From Hydrogenophilales bacterium (GTDB taxonomy: Bacteria > Pseudomonadota > Gammaproteobacteria > Burkholderiales > Thiobacillaceae), in assembly GCA_023258975.1 (NCBI GenBank), contig JAHFRD010000008.1:99242-163241 (forward strand): a stretch of DNA of 64,000 bases, given 5' to 3'. Below are positions 1 through 7,764 of this stretch, piece by piece. Position numbers and translations under genes: made by a program. Positions within the stretch are counted from its first letter, which is position 1, and every line of letters begins with the position of its first letter. The notes under the pieces were generated by a model. That model did no database searches. It had not been told where the DNA came from and worked only from the letters and a program-made list of their open reading frames with translations.

Positions 1-1773
1 GGCACCGCCGGGGCCGTCGTTGGTGACGACCAGGGTGTAGGTGATCGACGATTCGTTGTTGGTCAGAACGGTATCGCCGCCGGCATCGGCGGTTTTACTG
101 ATCCGGAGGTCAACGACCTGGGCGCTTGGCGTCGATGTGACGCTGCGGGTCTGGCAATTGTTGCCCGGCACCGCGTCAAACGGGGGGCCTCCGGCATAGA
201 CCGCGCAGGCGGTGTTGGACAGCGAACCCGATGCACCTGCGGTAGTGGTGATGATCAAGTCCGTCGTCACCGCCCCCATCGCCAGCGCGGCGCTGTAGGT
301 ACAGGTCACGATTTGCGGAGCGCCCGCCACCAGGCAACTCCAATTGCTGCCTGAGTGGGAAACATAAGTCTCGCTGGCGGACAACAGCGTATCGGTCACC
401 GTCACCGTACCCGCGCCGGCGCTGCTGGGGCCGTTGTTGGTGACCCGCATGGTACTGGTCATGTTCGCGCCTTCCGCCACCGGATTGGGTGTCTTGGTCT
501 TGCTCACGGACAGGTCAACACCGTCCGGCGCCACGTTGAAAGTGAGGTCGTACTGATTGTTGGCCGGATCGGGATCCGCCTGAACCGCGCTCGCGATCTC
601 GACGTGGTTGGTGTACGCCGTGCTCGTCGCCACCACGGGAGCGGTCGCGGTAAGGGTGATGGGAACGCTGGCACCGACGCTGAAACTCGCGCGGGTACAG
701 GTCACCACCCCTGCGGCCTCGTTACACGTCCAGCCGCTGCCACTGGCGCTGACGTAGGTGAAGCCGGCCGGCAGGGTGTCGGCGAGGGTGACGCTGGTCG
801 CGGTGAAGGGGCCGCCATTGACCGGCGTGATGGTGAAGGTGGCGGCCTGCCCGCTGATGACGGGCGAGGGCGACACGGTCTTGTTCACGCGCAGATCGGC
901 CCCCTGGGTTACTGAAATATCGGCGGTTCGGGTGTTGTTGTTCGGTTCCGGGTCATTGACGGTGGACGCGACCGTGGCGGTATTGGTCAAGGTGCCGGTC
1001 ACCGCGCCGGTGACCCGGCCGACCACGGTAATGTCTGCCGCAGCGGTGCCGTTGGCCAGCGCCACGCGAGTGCAGGTCACCACTTGCCCGGCGACGCCAC
1101 AGCCCCAGCCCGTACCCGAGGCAGAGACATAGGTCATGTTGGTGGGCAATGTGTCGGTGACCGTCACCACCCCCGAATCGTTGGGGCCGGCGTTGTTCAC
1201 CGCCAGGGTGAAGGACGCAGTGGCGCCCGCCACCACGCTGGAGGGAGGCGCGGGCGTCGCGGTCTTGAGCAGCACCAGATCGGCGCCGTTATCAATGGTG
1301 GTGTTTTGCGTCAGGCTGTTGTTGCCGGTGTTGGCGCCTTCATTGCTGGCCGTCACGCTGGCGCTCGCGTTGAGCGTGTCCCCGGTGCTGGCGGTGGTTC
1401 GCACCACGACGTTGATGGATTTGACCGGCCCGCCGGCCAGGCTGCCCAGCATGCTCCCCAGGTTACAGGTCACCGTGCCGGGGGTGGCACCGTTGTGGGT
1501 ACACCCCTGGCCGCTGGTTACCGAGACAAACTGGGTCGTGGCCGGCAGCGGCAGGGTCAGCACCACCCCGTTAGCAGTATCCCCGGCGTTGTTTTCCACA
1601 TTGAGGGTGTAAGTAAACGTCCCTCCTCGGGTGGCCGGATCCGGATCATCGACGAATTGGGATAGTTGGATGTCAACCGCGTGTGACTGAGAAAACACAC
1701 TCAATAGAACAACGCTCAGAACCCCGCGCAGCAGATGGCCGAATTTGCCAAGACTGGATATTTGGACAGACAT
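1..1773 (-). CDS. DUF11-repeat secreted protein, N-terminal part (runs off window)
   Basis: The reading frame is open from the ATG at 1773 to the window edge, so the C-terminus is missing. The start is preceded by a good ribosome binding site (GGGAAGG, about 6 bases upstream). Residues 1-32 form a signal peptide ending in QSHA. The rest is a chain of similar domains of about 110-130 residues, each with an opening like ADLxVxKTxxPxP, a core TYVSASGxGWxC and a closing NTATV..DPxPxNN. These are features of the DUF11 'conserved repeat domain', an Ig-like beta-sandwich. Four units are complete and a fifth begins at the edge. Such proteins are usually cell-surface or secreted structural or adhesive proteins. 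No enzymatic motif is seen. It is transcribed divergently from polA. The assignment to the DUF11 type is confident; the biological role is not known. Confidence 0.85.
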   Translation of the reverse strand, partial: MSVQISSLGKFGHLLRGVLSVVLLSVFSQSHAVDIQLSQFVDDPDPATRGGTFTYTLNVENNAGDTANGVVLTLPLPATTQFVSVTSGQGCTHNGATPGTVTCNLGSMLGSLAGGPVKSINVVVRTTASTGDTLNASASVTASNEGANTGNNSLTQNTTIDNGADLVLLKTATPAPPSSVVAGATASFTLAVNNAGPNDSGVVTVTDTLPTNMTYVSASGTGWGCGVAGQVVTCTRVALANGTAAADITVVGRVTGAVTGTLTNTATVASTVNDPEPNNNTRTADISVTQGADLRVNKTVSPSPVISGQAATFTITPVNGGPFTATSVTLADTLPAGFTYVSASGSGWTCNEAAGVVTCTRASFSVGASVPITLTATAPVVATSTAYTNHVEIASAVQADPDPANNQYDLTFNVAPDGVDLSVSKTKTPNPVAEGANMTSTMRVTNNGPSSAGAGTVTVTDTLLSASETYVSHSGSNWSCLVAGAPQIVTCTYSAALAMGAVTTDLIITTTAGASGSLSNTACAVYAGGPPFDAVPGNNCQTRSVTSTPSAQVVDLRISKTADAGGDTVLTNNESSITYTLVVTNDGPGGA

Positions 1774-1948
1774 TTGAACCTTCCCGTATTGGTTTTCCAC
1801 CCGCGTCCCGCGAGCAAACGGGGCGAGTATATCGACATGCACATCGGCTTAGTGTGAGGCGGGTCATACGCCACCGCATCAGCCACCCCGGCCCATGCCC
1901 GCGCCGCGTTGACACTACAATCGCCGCCTCGTTTCGATGGAATTCGCC

Positions 1949-4762
1949 ATGCCTCACACCCTCCTGCTGGTCGACGGTTCCAGTTATCTCTATCGCGCCT
2001 TCCACGCCCTGCCCGACCTGCGTTCGCCCGAGGGCGCGCCGACCGGCGCGCTGTATGGCGTCATCAACATGCTGAAGCGGCTGCGCCGCGATTACCCCAG
2101 CGCCTACGCGGCCTGTGTGTTCGACGCCAAGGGCAAGACCTTCCGCGACGACTGGTATCCCGAGTACAAGGCACACCGCCCGCCGATGCCGGACACCCTG
2201 TCCTGCCAGATCGCGCCGCTGCATGAAGCGGTGGTCGCCCTGGGCTGGCCGCTGTTGATGCTGGACGGAGTGGAGGCCGACGACGTGATCGGCACCCTGG
2301 CGGTTCAGGCCGAGGCGGCGGGGATGGAGACGGTGGTGTCCACCGGCGACAAGGATCTGGCGCAACTGGTGACGCCGAAGGTGCGCCTCATCAACACCAT
2401 GACCAACGAGGTGCTGGACGAGGCGGGCGTGCTGGCCAAATTCGGCGTGCCGCCCGCGCGCATCGTCGAATACCTGACCCTGGTGGGCGACACGGTGGAC
2501 AACGTGCCGGGCGTGGACAAGGTGGGGCCGAAGACGGCGGTGAAGTGGCTGGCCGAGTTCGACGGCCTCGACGCGCTCATGGCGCGCGCCGGCGAGGTCA
2601 AGGGCAAGGCTGGCGAGAACCTGCGCGCGGCACTCGACTGGCTGCCGATGGCGCGCAGGCTGGTGACGGTGAAGACGGATGTGGCCCTGCCTTCTCATGT
2701 GAATAATCTGGGCTGGCGCGAAGAAGACCGGGAAAAGCTGGCTGAACTGTTTGAGAAGTACGGGTTCCGAACCTGGCTGCGGGAGGTTTCACTCCCCTCT
2801 CCTGCGGGCGGGATACCGAAGGGCAGGGGTTTCATCAGAGGGGCCGGGGGTGATGGCATATCCGTGACTGATGCAGCGGCCAATCCCCCTCACCCCGGCC
2901 CTCTCCCGCCCGCGGGAGAGGGAGAAAACCCGCGTGGTGCGGTCGAACGCCGCTACGAGTCCATCCTTGATGAAGCCACCCTGACCCGCTGGCTGGACAA
3001 GCTGGAGAAGGCCGAACTGATCTGCCTCGACACCGAAACCACCAGCCTCGATCCGATGCGGGCGCAACTGGTGGGCATGTCGTTTTCCATCGAATCCGGC
3101 GAGGCCGCCTATCTGCCCCTCGCCCACCACTACGCCGGGGCGCCGGCGCAGTTGCCGCTGGCCGCGACCCTGGCGCGGCTGAAGCCGCTGCTGGAGGACG
3201 CCAGCCGGCCCAAGGTCGGGCAGAACCTGAAATACGACTGGCATGTATTGATGAACCACGGCGTCGATCTGCAAGGCATCGTCCACGACACCCTGTTGCA
3301 GTCCTACGTGCTGGAGGCGCATCAGCGCCACGACATGGACACGCTGGCGGCGCGGCACCTGGGGGAAACCACCATCAAATATGAGGAGGTGTGCGGCAAG
3401 GGCGCCAACCAGATCGGTTTCGATCAGGTCAGCGTGGAGCACGCCACCGCCTACGCGGCGGAGGACGCCGACATCACGCTCAGGCTGCATCAGGCCATGT
3501 ACCCGTCCATCGCCCGCGAATCCGGCCTCGACAAGGTCTACCGCGACATCGAGATGCCCCTGCTGCCCATCCTGGCGAGGATGGAGCGCACCGGGGTGAA
3601 ACTGGACGCCGATCTGCTGCGCGCGCATTCCGTCACTCTCGGCCGCGAGATGCTGGAGATCGAAAAGAAGGTGCATACGGCCGCCGGGCAGCCGTTCAAC
3701 CTCAACTCGCCCAAGCAACTGGGCGAAATCCTGTTCGGCCAGTTGGGCCTGAAACCGAAGAAGAAGACGCCCGGCGGCGCGCCTTCCACCAATGAAGACG
3801 CCTTGCAGGAACTGGCGCTGGATCACCCCCTGCCGAAACTGATCCTGGAATACCGCGGCCTGGCCAAGCTGAAATCGACCTACACCGACAAGCTGCCGGG
3901 CATGGTCAACCCGGCCACCGGGCGGGTGCATACCACCTATTCGCAGGCGGTGGCGGTCACCGGCCGGCTGGCCAGTTCCGACCCCAACCTGCAGAACATC
4001 CCGGTACGCACGATGGAGGGCCGCAAGATCCGCGAGGCGTTCATCGCCGAGCCAGGGCATGTCATCGTCTCCGCCGATTACTCGCAGATCGAGTTGCGGA
4101 TCATGGCGCACCTGTCCAATGACGCCGGCCTGCTCAAGGCCTTCTCCGAGGACGCCGACATCCACGCCGCCACCGCCGCCGAGGTGCAGGGCGTGGCGCT
4201 GGAAGCCGTGACGCCGGACATGCGGCGCATGGCCAAGGCGGTGAATTTCGGCCTGATCTACGGCATGTCCGCATTCGGCCTTGCCGCGCAACTGAACGTC
4301 GAGCGCGGCGTCGCGCAGGTCTACATCGACCGCTATTTCGCGCGCTATCCCGGCGTCGCCGAATACATGGCGCGCACTCGCGAACAGGCGAAAACCCAGG
4401 GCTATGTGGAAACCCTGTTCGGCCGCCGCCTCTACCTGCCGGAACTTCTTGGCGGGAGTGGAGGCAACGGCGCCGCCCGCCGCCAGGGCGCCGAACGCGC
4501 CGCCATCAACGCGCCCATGCAGGGCACGGCGGCCGACCTGATCAAACTGGCGATGATCGCGGTGCGCGGCTGGCTGGACGGGGCCAGGCTGAAATCGAAA
4601 CTCATCATGCAGGTGCATGATGAACTGGTGCTGGAAGTACCCGAGGACGAGCTGGAAATCATCCGCGCCGGCCTGCCGGCGCGGATGGCGGAGGTGGCGC
4701 GGCTGGCCGTGCCGTTGAGGGCGGAAGTGGGCGTGGGCGCGAACTGGGAGGCTGCGCACTGA
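1949..4762 (+). CDS. polA: DNA polymerase I
   Basis: Repair and Okazaki-fragment polymerase with 5' nuclease, 3'-5' exonuclease and polymerase domains. Residues 1-280 are the 5' nuclease (LLVDGSSYLYRAFHAL, GVEADDVIG, STGDKDLAQLV, GDTVDNVPG near 180). The exonuclease domain keeps DTETTSLDP near 360 and YAAEDAD, so the DEDDy site looks intact. The polymerase has motif A (SADYSQIELRI, about 708), motif B (RRMAKAVNFGLIYG) and motif C (QVHDELV, about 887). The start chosen is the second in-frame ATG because it has GGAA upstream and matches the usual N-terminus; an ATG at 1937 has no such site. Total length is normal (937 residues). Between the nuclease and exonuclease domains, about residues 280-329 are encoded by a REP-like repeat insertion (see 2789-2935) that keeps the frame. 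Confidence 0.97.
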   Translation: MPHTLLLVDGSSYLYRAFHALPDLRSPEGAPTGALYGVINMLKRLRRDYPSAYAACVFDAKGKTFRDDWYPEYKAHRPPMPDTLSCQIAPLHEAVVALGWPLLMLDGVEADDVIGTLAVQAEAAGMETVVSTGDKDLAQLVTPKVRLINTMTNEVLDEAGVLAKFGVPPARIVEYLTLVGDTVDNVPGVDKVGPKTAVKWLAEFDGLDALMARAGEVKGKAGENLRAALDWLPMARRLVTVKTDVALPSHVNNLGWREEDREKLAELFEKYGFRTWLREVSLPSPAGGIPKGRGFIRGAGGDGISVTDAAANPPHPGPLPPAGEGENPRGAVERRYESILDEATLTRWLDKLEKAELICLDTETTSLDPMRAQLVGMSFSIESGEAAYLPLAHHYAGAPAQLPLAATLARLKPLLEDASRPKVGQNLKYDWHVLMNHGVDLQGIVHDTLLQSYVLEAHQRHDMDTLAARHLGETTIKYEEVCGKGANQIGFDQVSVEHATAYAAEDADITLRLHQAMYPSIARESGLDKVYRDIEMPLLPILARMERTGVKLDADLLRAHSVTLGREMLEIEKKVHTAAGQPFNLNSPKQLGEILFGQLGLKPKKKTPGGAPSTNEDALQELALDHPLPKLILEYRGLAKLKSTYTDKLPGMVNPATGRVHTTYSQAVAVTGRLASSDPNLQNIPVRTMEGRKIREAFIAEPGHVIVSADYSQIELRIMAHLSNDAGLLKAFSEDADIHAATAAEVQGVALEAVTPDMRRMAKAVNFGLIYGMSAFGLAAQLNVERGVAQVYIDRYFARYPGVAEYMARTREQAKTQGYVETLFGRRLYLPELLGGSGGNGAARRQGAERAAINAPMQGTAADLIKLAMIAVRGWLDGARLKSKLIMQVHDELVLEVPEDELEIIRAGLPARMAEVARLAVPLRAEVGVGANWEAAH
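2789..2935. repeat. REP-like GC-rich repeat pair inserted in frame within polA
   Basis: Two related units in opposite orientation lie inside polA. The second (about 2886-2925) reads CCCTCACCCCGGCCCTCTCC followed by a CGCGGG-centred stem. The first (2789-2860) is a decayed reverse complement interrupted by extra bases. In the polA frame it encodes a Gly/Pro-rich stretch containing PPHPGPLPPAGEGE. Relatives lie in spacers at 29925-29987 and 51391-51445. It sits in the flexible linker between the nuclease and exonuclease domains, where an insertion should be tolerated. Confidence 0.75.
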
Positions 4763-4816
4763 GCACACACTGCGCGCGCCTTATCGGCGAAATCGCAAGG
4801 GAGCGGCCGCACCCCC

Positions 4817-4840
4817 TGTAGCGCCGGCGTCCCGCCGGCT
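4817..4840. repeat. REP-like palindrome, TAGCGCCGGC family
   Basis: Short GC palindrome TGTAGCGCCGGCGtcccGCCGGCT. The same head occurs at 20705 (stop of folE2), 20962 (stop of dsrS, reverse), 45127 (stop of the DUF192 gene) and at both ends of the composite element 53533-53643. Confidence 0.75.
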
Positions 4841-4871
4841 CGTCCTTCCAATCAGACCGGCGAGCCTTGAA

Positions 4872-5029
4872 CCTATTTCCCGCAGTTGCAGGTGCCGTAG
4901 GAGCGGGCTTGCCCGCGATAGAACGCAGCCATTCGCGGGCAAGCCCGCTCCTACGAGTGACGTTTCCACTCACCCCGCAGGTGAAGCGAACAATCACCGG
5001 TCATGCCTTTGCCCACGCAGCTTTCGAGC
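4872..5029. repeat. 158-bp dispersed repeat, copy 1, with long hairpin
   Basis: This segment matches 20730-20887 over its full 158 bp with about four substitutions outside the hairpin loop. The core is a 58-bp hairpin at 4897-4954 with 22-bp perfect arms starting GTAGGAGCGGGCTTGCCCGC, a typical proteobacterial REP sequence. The 14-base loop (TAGAACGCAGCCAT) is the reverse complement, with one mismatch, of the loop in copy 2. It is followed by a shared tail of about 75 bp. Confidence 0.9.
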
Positions 5030-5165
5030 TGCGTGGCATGGTCGTACTGGTCGAAAAATCTTTTCGCCATTAAGCGTCCGTTAAGTCTCGGCGCGAATAA
5101 TGACCCTACCGAACGCCAAGACGGACGGTAGTTCACCCCCCCCCGTACATCCTCTGGAGACACTC

Positions 5166-5378
5166 ATGAACAAGACCCTGATCGCCCTGCTGACCGCCGC
5201 TTCCTTCCTGACCCTCGGCGCCGCCCAAGCTGCTGACAAGCCGATGGACAAGCCCGCCGCCGAAGCCGCTTCCCCCGCCGATGCCGGCGCCAAGCCCGCG
5301 AAGCATGCCAAGAAGGCCAAGCACAGCAAGAAGGCCAAGAAAACCGAAGAGAAGAAAACCGAAGGCGCCGCCAAGTAA
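5166..5378 (+). CDS. Small exported Lys/Ala-rich peptide (Asr-like composition)
   Basis: A 70-residue protein with a clear signal peptide (MNKTLIALLTAASFLTLGAA, cleavage after QAA) and a mature part made almost only of Lys, Ala, Glu and Pro, with repeated AKKAK blocks. The start at 5166 has GGAGA five bases upstream; an upstream in-frame ATG at 5100 lacks a site and would bury the signal peptide. Composition and size resemble acid-shock protein Asr of enterobacteria, but low-complexity sequence makes homology uncertain. It is a single-gene unit, followed directly by a strong terminator. A 27-base piece almost identical to part of it recurs at 6232. The function is unknown; a basic periplasmic buffer or chaperone-like role is only a guess. 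Confidence 0.75.
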   Translation: MNKTLIALLTAASFLTLGAAQAADKPMDKPAAEAASPADAGAKPAKHAKKAKHSKKAKKTEEKKTEGAAK

Positions 5379-5396
5379 TCGGCCGCGCACTCTGAA

Positions 5397-5428
5397 AAGC
5401 CGGGCGACGCGAGTCGCCCGGCTTTTTT
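5397..5428 (+). terminator. Rho-independent terminator
   Basis: A 12-bp stem (AAGCCGGGCGAC / GTCGCCCGGCTT) with a GCGA loop is followed by a run of T (5423-5428). It ends the small peptide gene. Confidence 0.93.
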
Positions 5429-5454
5429 ATGGCCACCGGAGAGAAAATGGCGCA

Positions 5455-6168
5455 ATGATTCCTTCCACCCCCCGGCGCACCTGGTTGTTTCTCGGCGCCA
5501 GTTGCCTGTTCTATTTCGCTCCCGATCTGTTGCTGCCCTCAGACTGGAGCCAGGCCCGCATTTACCCGCTGTTGTCTTCCCTGTACCAGGGCGTGCTGGT
5601 GCTGCTCGGTTTCGGCTTCGCGCCATCCATCTGCCGCGCGCTCGTTGTGCGCGAGGTCAATGACGGGCCGTTGCCGTTGGCCGTGGATCGGGCGCGGGCG
5701 CTATTGCCCGGCGAGGCGTATCCACTTCCACCGCTGGTGATTGCCGATCACCCTCTTCCCTTCGCGCTGACCGCCGGTTTGCTGCCGAAACATTGCCGGA
5801 TCTTCGTTTCATCCGCCCTGGTCAGCCGCCTCTCCGGCACGGGACTGCGTTTCCTTCTTGCCCGAGCTGTCGTGCATGCCTCGTTACGCCAAAGGTTGGT
5901 GGCGCTCCTGCCCATCCTGGCTTTCACCGTACTGGTGCCGGACAACCCCAAGGGGCTGAATACCTGGCTGGTTCTGGGTGGATTTCTTGTGCTCTGGCTG
6001 CTCCTGCACTGGTTGTTCGAACTGGATGCGGATCGGCGCGCCGCCCGCCTCATGGGTTCAGGCGGCGGGGATGGCTTGCGTGAAGTGGTGGCCGCCAGCC
6101 ACTCCGCGCCGGGCTGGCTGACCCCACGTCCACCGTTGCGCTGGCGTTTGCGAGTGGTTGACCATTGA
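5455..6168 (+). CDS. Membrane protein resembling an inactive M48/M56 metallopeptidase
   Basis: A 237-residue protein with about four hydrophobic segments (near residues 8-25, 40-57, 145-160 and 170-190). The middle resembles M48/M56 peptidases: a substrate-strand-like stretch (RIFVSSALVSRL) leads into LRFLLARAVVHASLRQRLV, where these families have HExxH, and further on ELDADRRAARLMG resembles the ExxxD third-ligand helix. The zinc motif itself is not present (ARAVVH in place of HExxH), so if the homology is right the protein is catalytically dead. The start is the ATG at 5455 with GGAGA about 10 bases upstream, just after the preceding terminator. It converges on the ketosynthase gene. Family assignment is tentative. 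Confidence 0.5.
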   Translation: MIPSTPRRTWLFLGASCLFYFAPDLLLPSDWSQARIYPLLSSLYQGVLVLLGFGFAPSICRALVVREVNDGPLPLAVDRARALLPGEAYPLPPLVIADHPLPFALTAGLLPKHCRIFVSSALVSRLSGTGLRFLLARAVVHASLRQRLVALLPILAFTVLVPDNPKGLNTWLVLGGFLVLWLLLHWLFELDADRRAARLMGSGGGDGLREVVAASHSAPGWLTPRPPLRWRLRVVDH

Positions 6169-6231
6169 TCCTGGAAACGGCAGTTGAACGCTGATTCGTA
6201 CACCTGCCGGCGTTTCCACATGCGGGTTGAG

Positions 6232-6268
6232 CCGACGCCGGCGCCAAGCCCGCGAAGAAAGCCAAACC
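6232..6268 (+). other. Short relic similar to the 5166 peptide gene
   Basis: Bases 6233-6259 match 5278-5304 at 26 of 27 positions (the part encoding ADAGAKPAK), and the next codons again give K-A-K. There is no start, signal peptide or open frame of the right type around it. It may be a leftover of a partial duplication between two convergent genes, or chance similarity of Ala/Lys-rich coding sequence. Confidence 0.35.
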
Positions 6269-6304
6269 ACGGCCATGCCGCCATCAATACTTCAGGGAGA
6301 GGAA

Positions 6305-7525
6305 TCAGTCCTGTCGACGAAACGCGAGTACGGCGTTGCCGCCGCCGAAGGCGAAGGAGTTGCTGATGGCGGCGCGCAGATCCGGCGCTTCGCGGCCCGC
6401 GCCTCTCACCACGGGCACGGCGCAGGCCGGGTCGAGAGCGGAACAATGGGCGGTGGGCGGAATCCGCCGGTACCGCAACGCCAGCACCGTGATGGCGGCC
6501 TCCAGAGCGCCGGTCGCGCCGAGCAGATGGCCGTGCATGGATTTGCTCGAACTGACCGCCAGCCCGTCGAGGTGTTCACCCCAGACTTCGGCCAATGCCT
6601 GACACTCGACTTCGTCGCCCGCGCGGGTGGCGGTGGCGTGGGCGTTGCAATAACCGACCTCGGCCGGATGCAGACCGGCGGAGGCCAGCGCCGCCCGCAT
6701 CGCGGCGGCCTGCCCGGACGCGGCCGGTTTGCTGAGATGGCTGGCGTCACTACTCATGCCGATGCCCGCGACCAGCGCATGGATGCGGGCGCCGCGCGCC
6801 AGGGCGCGCTCGACCCGTTCCAGGATCAGCACCGCCGCTCCCTCGGCCAGAACCAGGCCGGTGCGGTCGCTGGAGAATGGCCGGCAAGCTGAAGCCGGGT
6901 CAAGCGGATCGGGCGCGGCGAGTGTTCGCATGGCCTGCCAGGCCCGTACCACGCCCGTTGCCAGCGGCGCCTCGGCGCCGCCGGCATAAGCTACATCGAC
7001 ATCGCCACGTTGCACCGCGCGAAAAGCTTCGCCAATGGCGACGTTGGAAGAAGCGCAGGCAACGGAATAGGTCAGCGCCGGCCCGGTGATGCCCAGGCGC
7101 ATGGCCAGATGCGCCGCCGGGGCGTTGGTCATGCCGGCGAGAACCGAAAGGGGGGGCAGGCGTTGCGAGCCGAAATGCGCCGCGTAAGCGGCCTCGACCG
7201 ACAGCGCGCCGCCCATCGCACAGCCGAAGTAGATGCCGGTGCGTTCCGGCGCGGCATCCAAACCCTGCCCGGCATCGCGGCGCGCCAGTTCCGCCGCGAC
7301 CACCGCGAACTGGCTGACGCGATCGACCCCGAGGAGTTGCAAGCGGTTGAACCAGGGTGCCGGGTCAAAATCCACCTGCCCAGCGACGGCCGGGGTATCG
7401 CCAAACGCTCCCTCCAGCGGGCCGATGCCGGAGCGCCCCGCCATCAGCGCCACGAAGAGATCCTCCGGCGTGTTGCCCAGCGGCGAGATCAGGCCAAGGC
7501 CGGTAACGGCAACCACCCTGTTCAT
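6305..7525 (-). CDS. Beta-ketoacyl-ACP synthase (FabF-like)
   Basis: A 406-residue condensing enzyme of the KAS I/II type, which joins an acyl thioester to a malonyl-ACP unit with loss of CO2. All catalytic residues are visible: Cys157 in SVACASSN, His296 in CNAHATAT, Lys328 and His333 in KSMHGHLLGATGALE. The C-terminal NSFAFGGGNAVLAF is typical of the family. It starts two bases after the acyl carrier protein stop and is the last gene of a six-gene unit that begins with an RND efflux system. Housekeeping fatty acid genes are absent nearby, so a specialised role is more likely than bulk lipid synthesis. The substrate cannot be told from sequence. Confidence 0.9.
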   Translation of the reverse strand: MNRVVAVTGLGLISPLGNTPEDLFVALMAGRSGIGPLEGAFGDTPAVAGQVDFDPAPWFNRLQLLGVDRVSQFAVVAAELARRDAGQGLDAAPERTGIYFGCAMGGALSVEAAYAAHFGSQRLPPLSVLAGMTNAPAAHLAMRLGITGPALTYSVACASSNVAIGEAFRAVQRGDVDVAYAGGAEAPLATGVVRAWQAMRTLAAPDPLDPASACRPFSSDRTGLVLAEGAAVLILERVERALARGARIHALVAGIGMSSDASHLSKPAASGQAAAMRAALASAGLHPAEVGYCNAHATATRAGDEVECQALAEVWGEHLDGLAVSSSKSMHGHLLGATGALEAAITVLALRYRRIPPTAHCSALDPACAVPVVRGAGREAPDLRAAISNSFAFGGGNAVLAFRRQD

Positions 7526-7527
7526 AT

Positions 7528-7764
7528 TCAGATTGTCGCGGCCAGGGTTTCGTCGACCAAGGCAGCCAGTTCGGTCAGATTATTGATGGGCCGGTCTTCG
7601 GGGAGATCGACGTCGAAATATTCCCCGATGTCGAACAACAACTCGATCAGGCCGAGGGAATCCAGGCCGAAATCGGAGAACGGCCGGTTCGGATCGAGAT
7701 CCGCCGTGGCGATGCCGAATTTTTCGGCGATCCGTTGTTGGATCGTTTCCAGTGTGGTGGTCAT
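7528..7764 (-). CDS. Acyl carrier protein
   Basis: A 78-residue acidic four-helix carrier domain. The phosphopantetheine attachment site is Ser36 in FGLDSLGLIELL. It would carry growing acyl or polyketide chains for the adjacent ketosynthase. Its ATG overlaps the stop of the upstream hydrolase (ATGA), and its stop is two bases before the ketosynthase ATG, so the three proteins are probably made together. It differs from a housekeeping AcpP (no DSLDTVE motif), supporting a dedicated pathway. The 4'-phosphopantetheinyl transferase AcpS is encoded at 49884 in this window. Confidence 0.92.
   Translation of the reverse strand: MTTTLETIQQRIAEKFGIATADLDPNRPFSDFGLDSLGLIELLFDIGEYFDVDLPEDRPINNLTELAALVDETLAATI

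Larger units (their letters stand above)
4763..5165. other. Intergenic region of 403 bp made largely of REP-like repeats
   Basis: No gene is seen between polA and the small exported peptide gene. The spacer holds a short TAGCGCCGGC-type palindrome (4817-4840) and the first copy of a 158-bp dispersed repeat (4872-5029). Next to that is an imperfect hairpin (ACGCAGCTTTCGAGCTGCGT, about 5015-5034). The last 100 bases carry the likely promoter region of the downstream gene, including a TTAAG-N6-TTAAG direct repeat at 5070-5085 with 11-bp phasing. That spacing is typical of OmpR-family regulator sites, but no regulator is assigned. Confidence 0.6.

Noticed and set aside
2789..4768. Minus-strand open frame of about 660 codons opposite polA
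   Set aside because: Antisense of polA codons with no recognisable domain.
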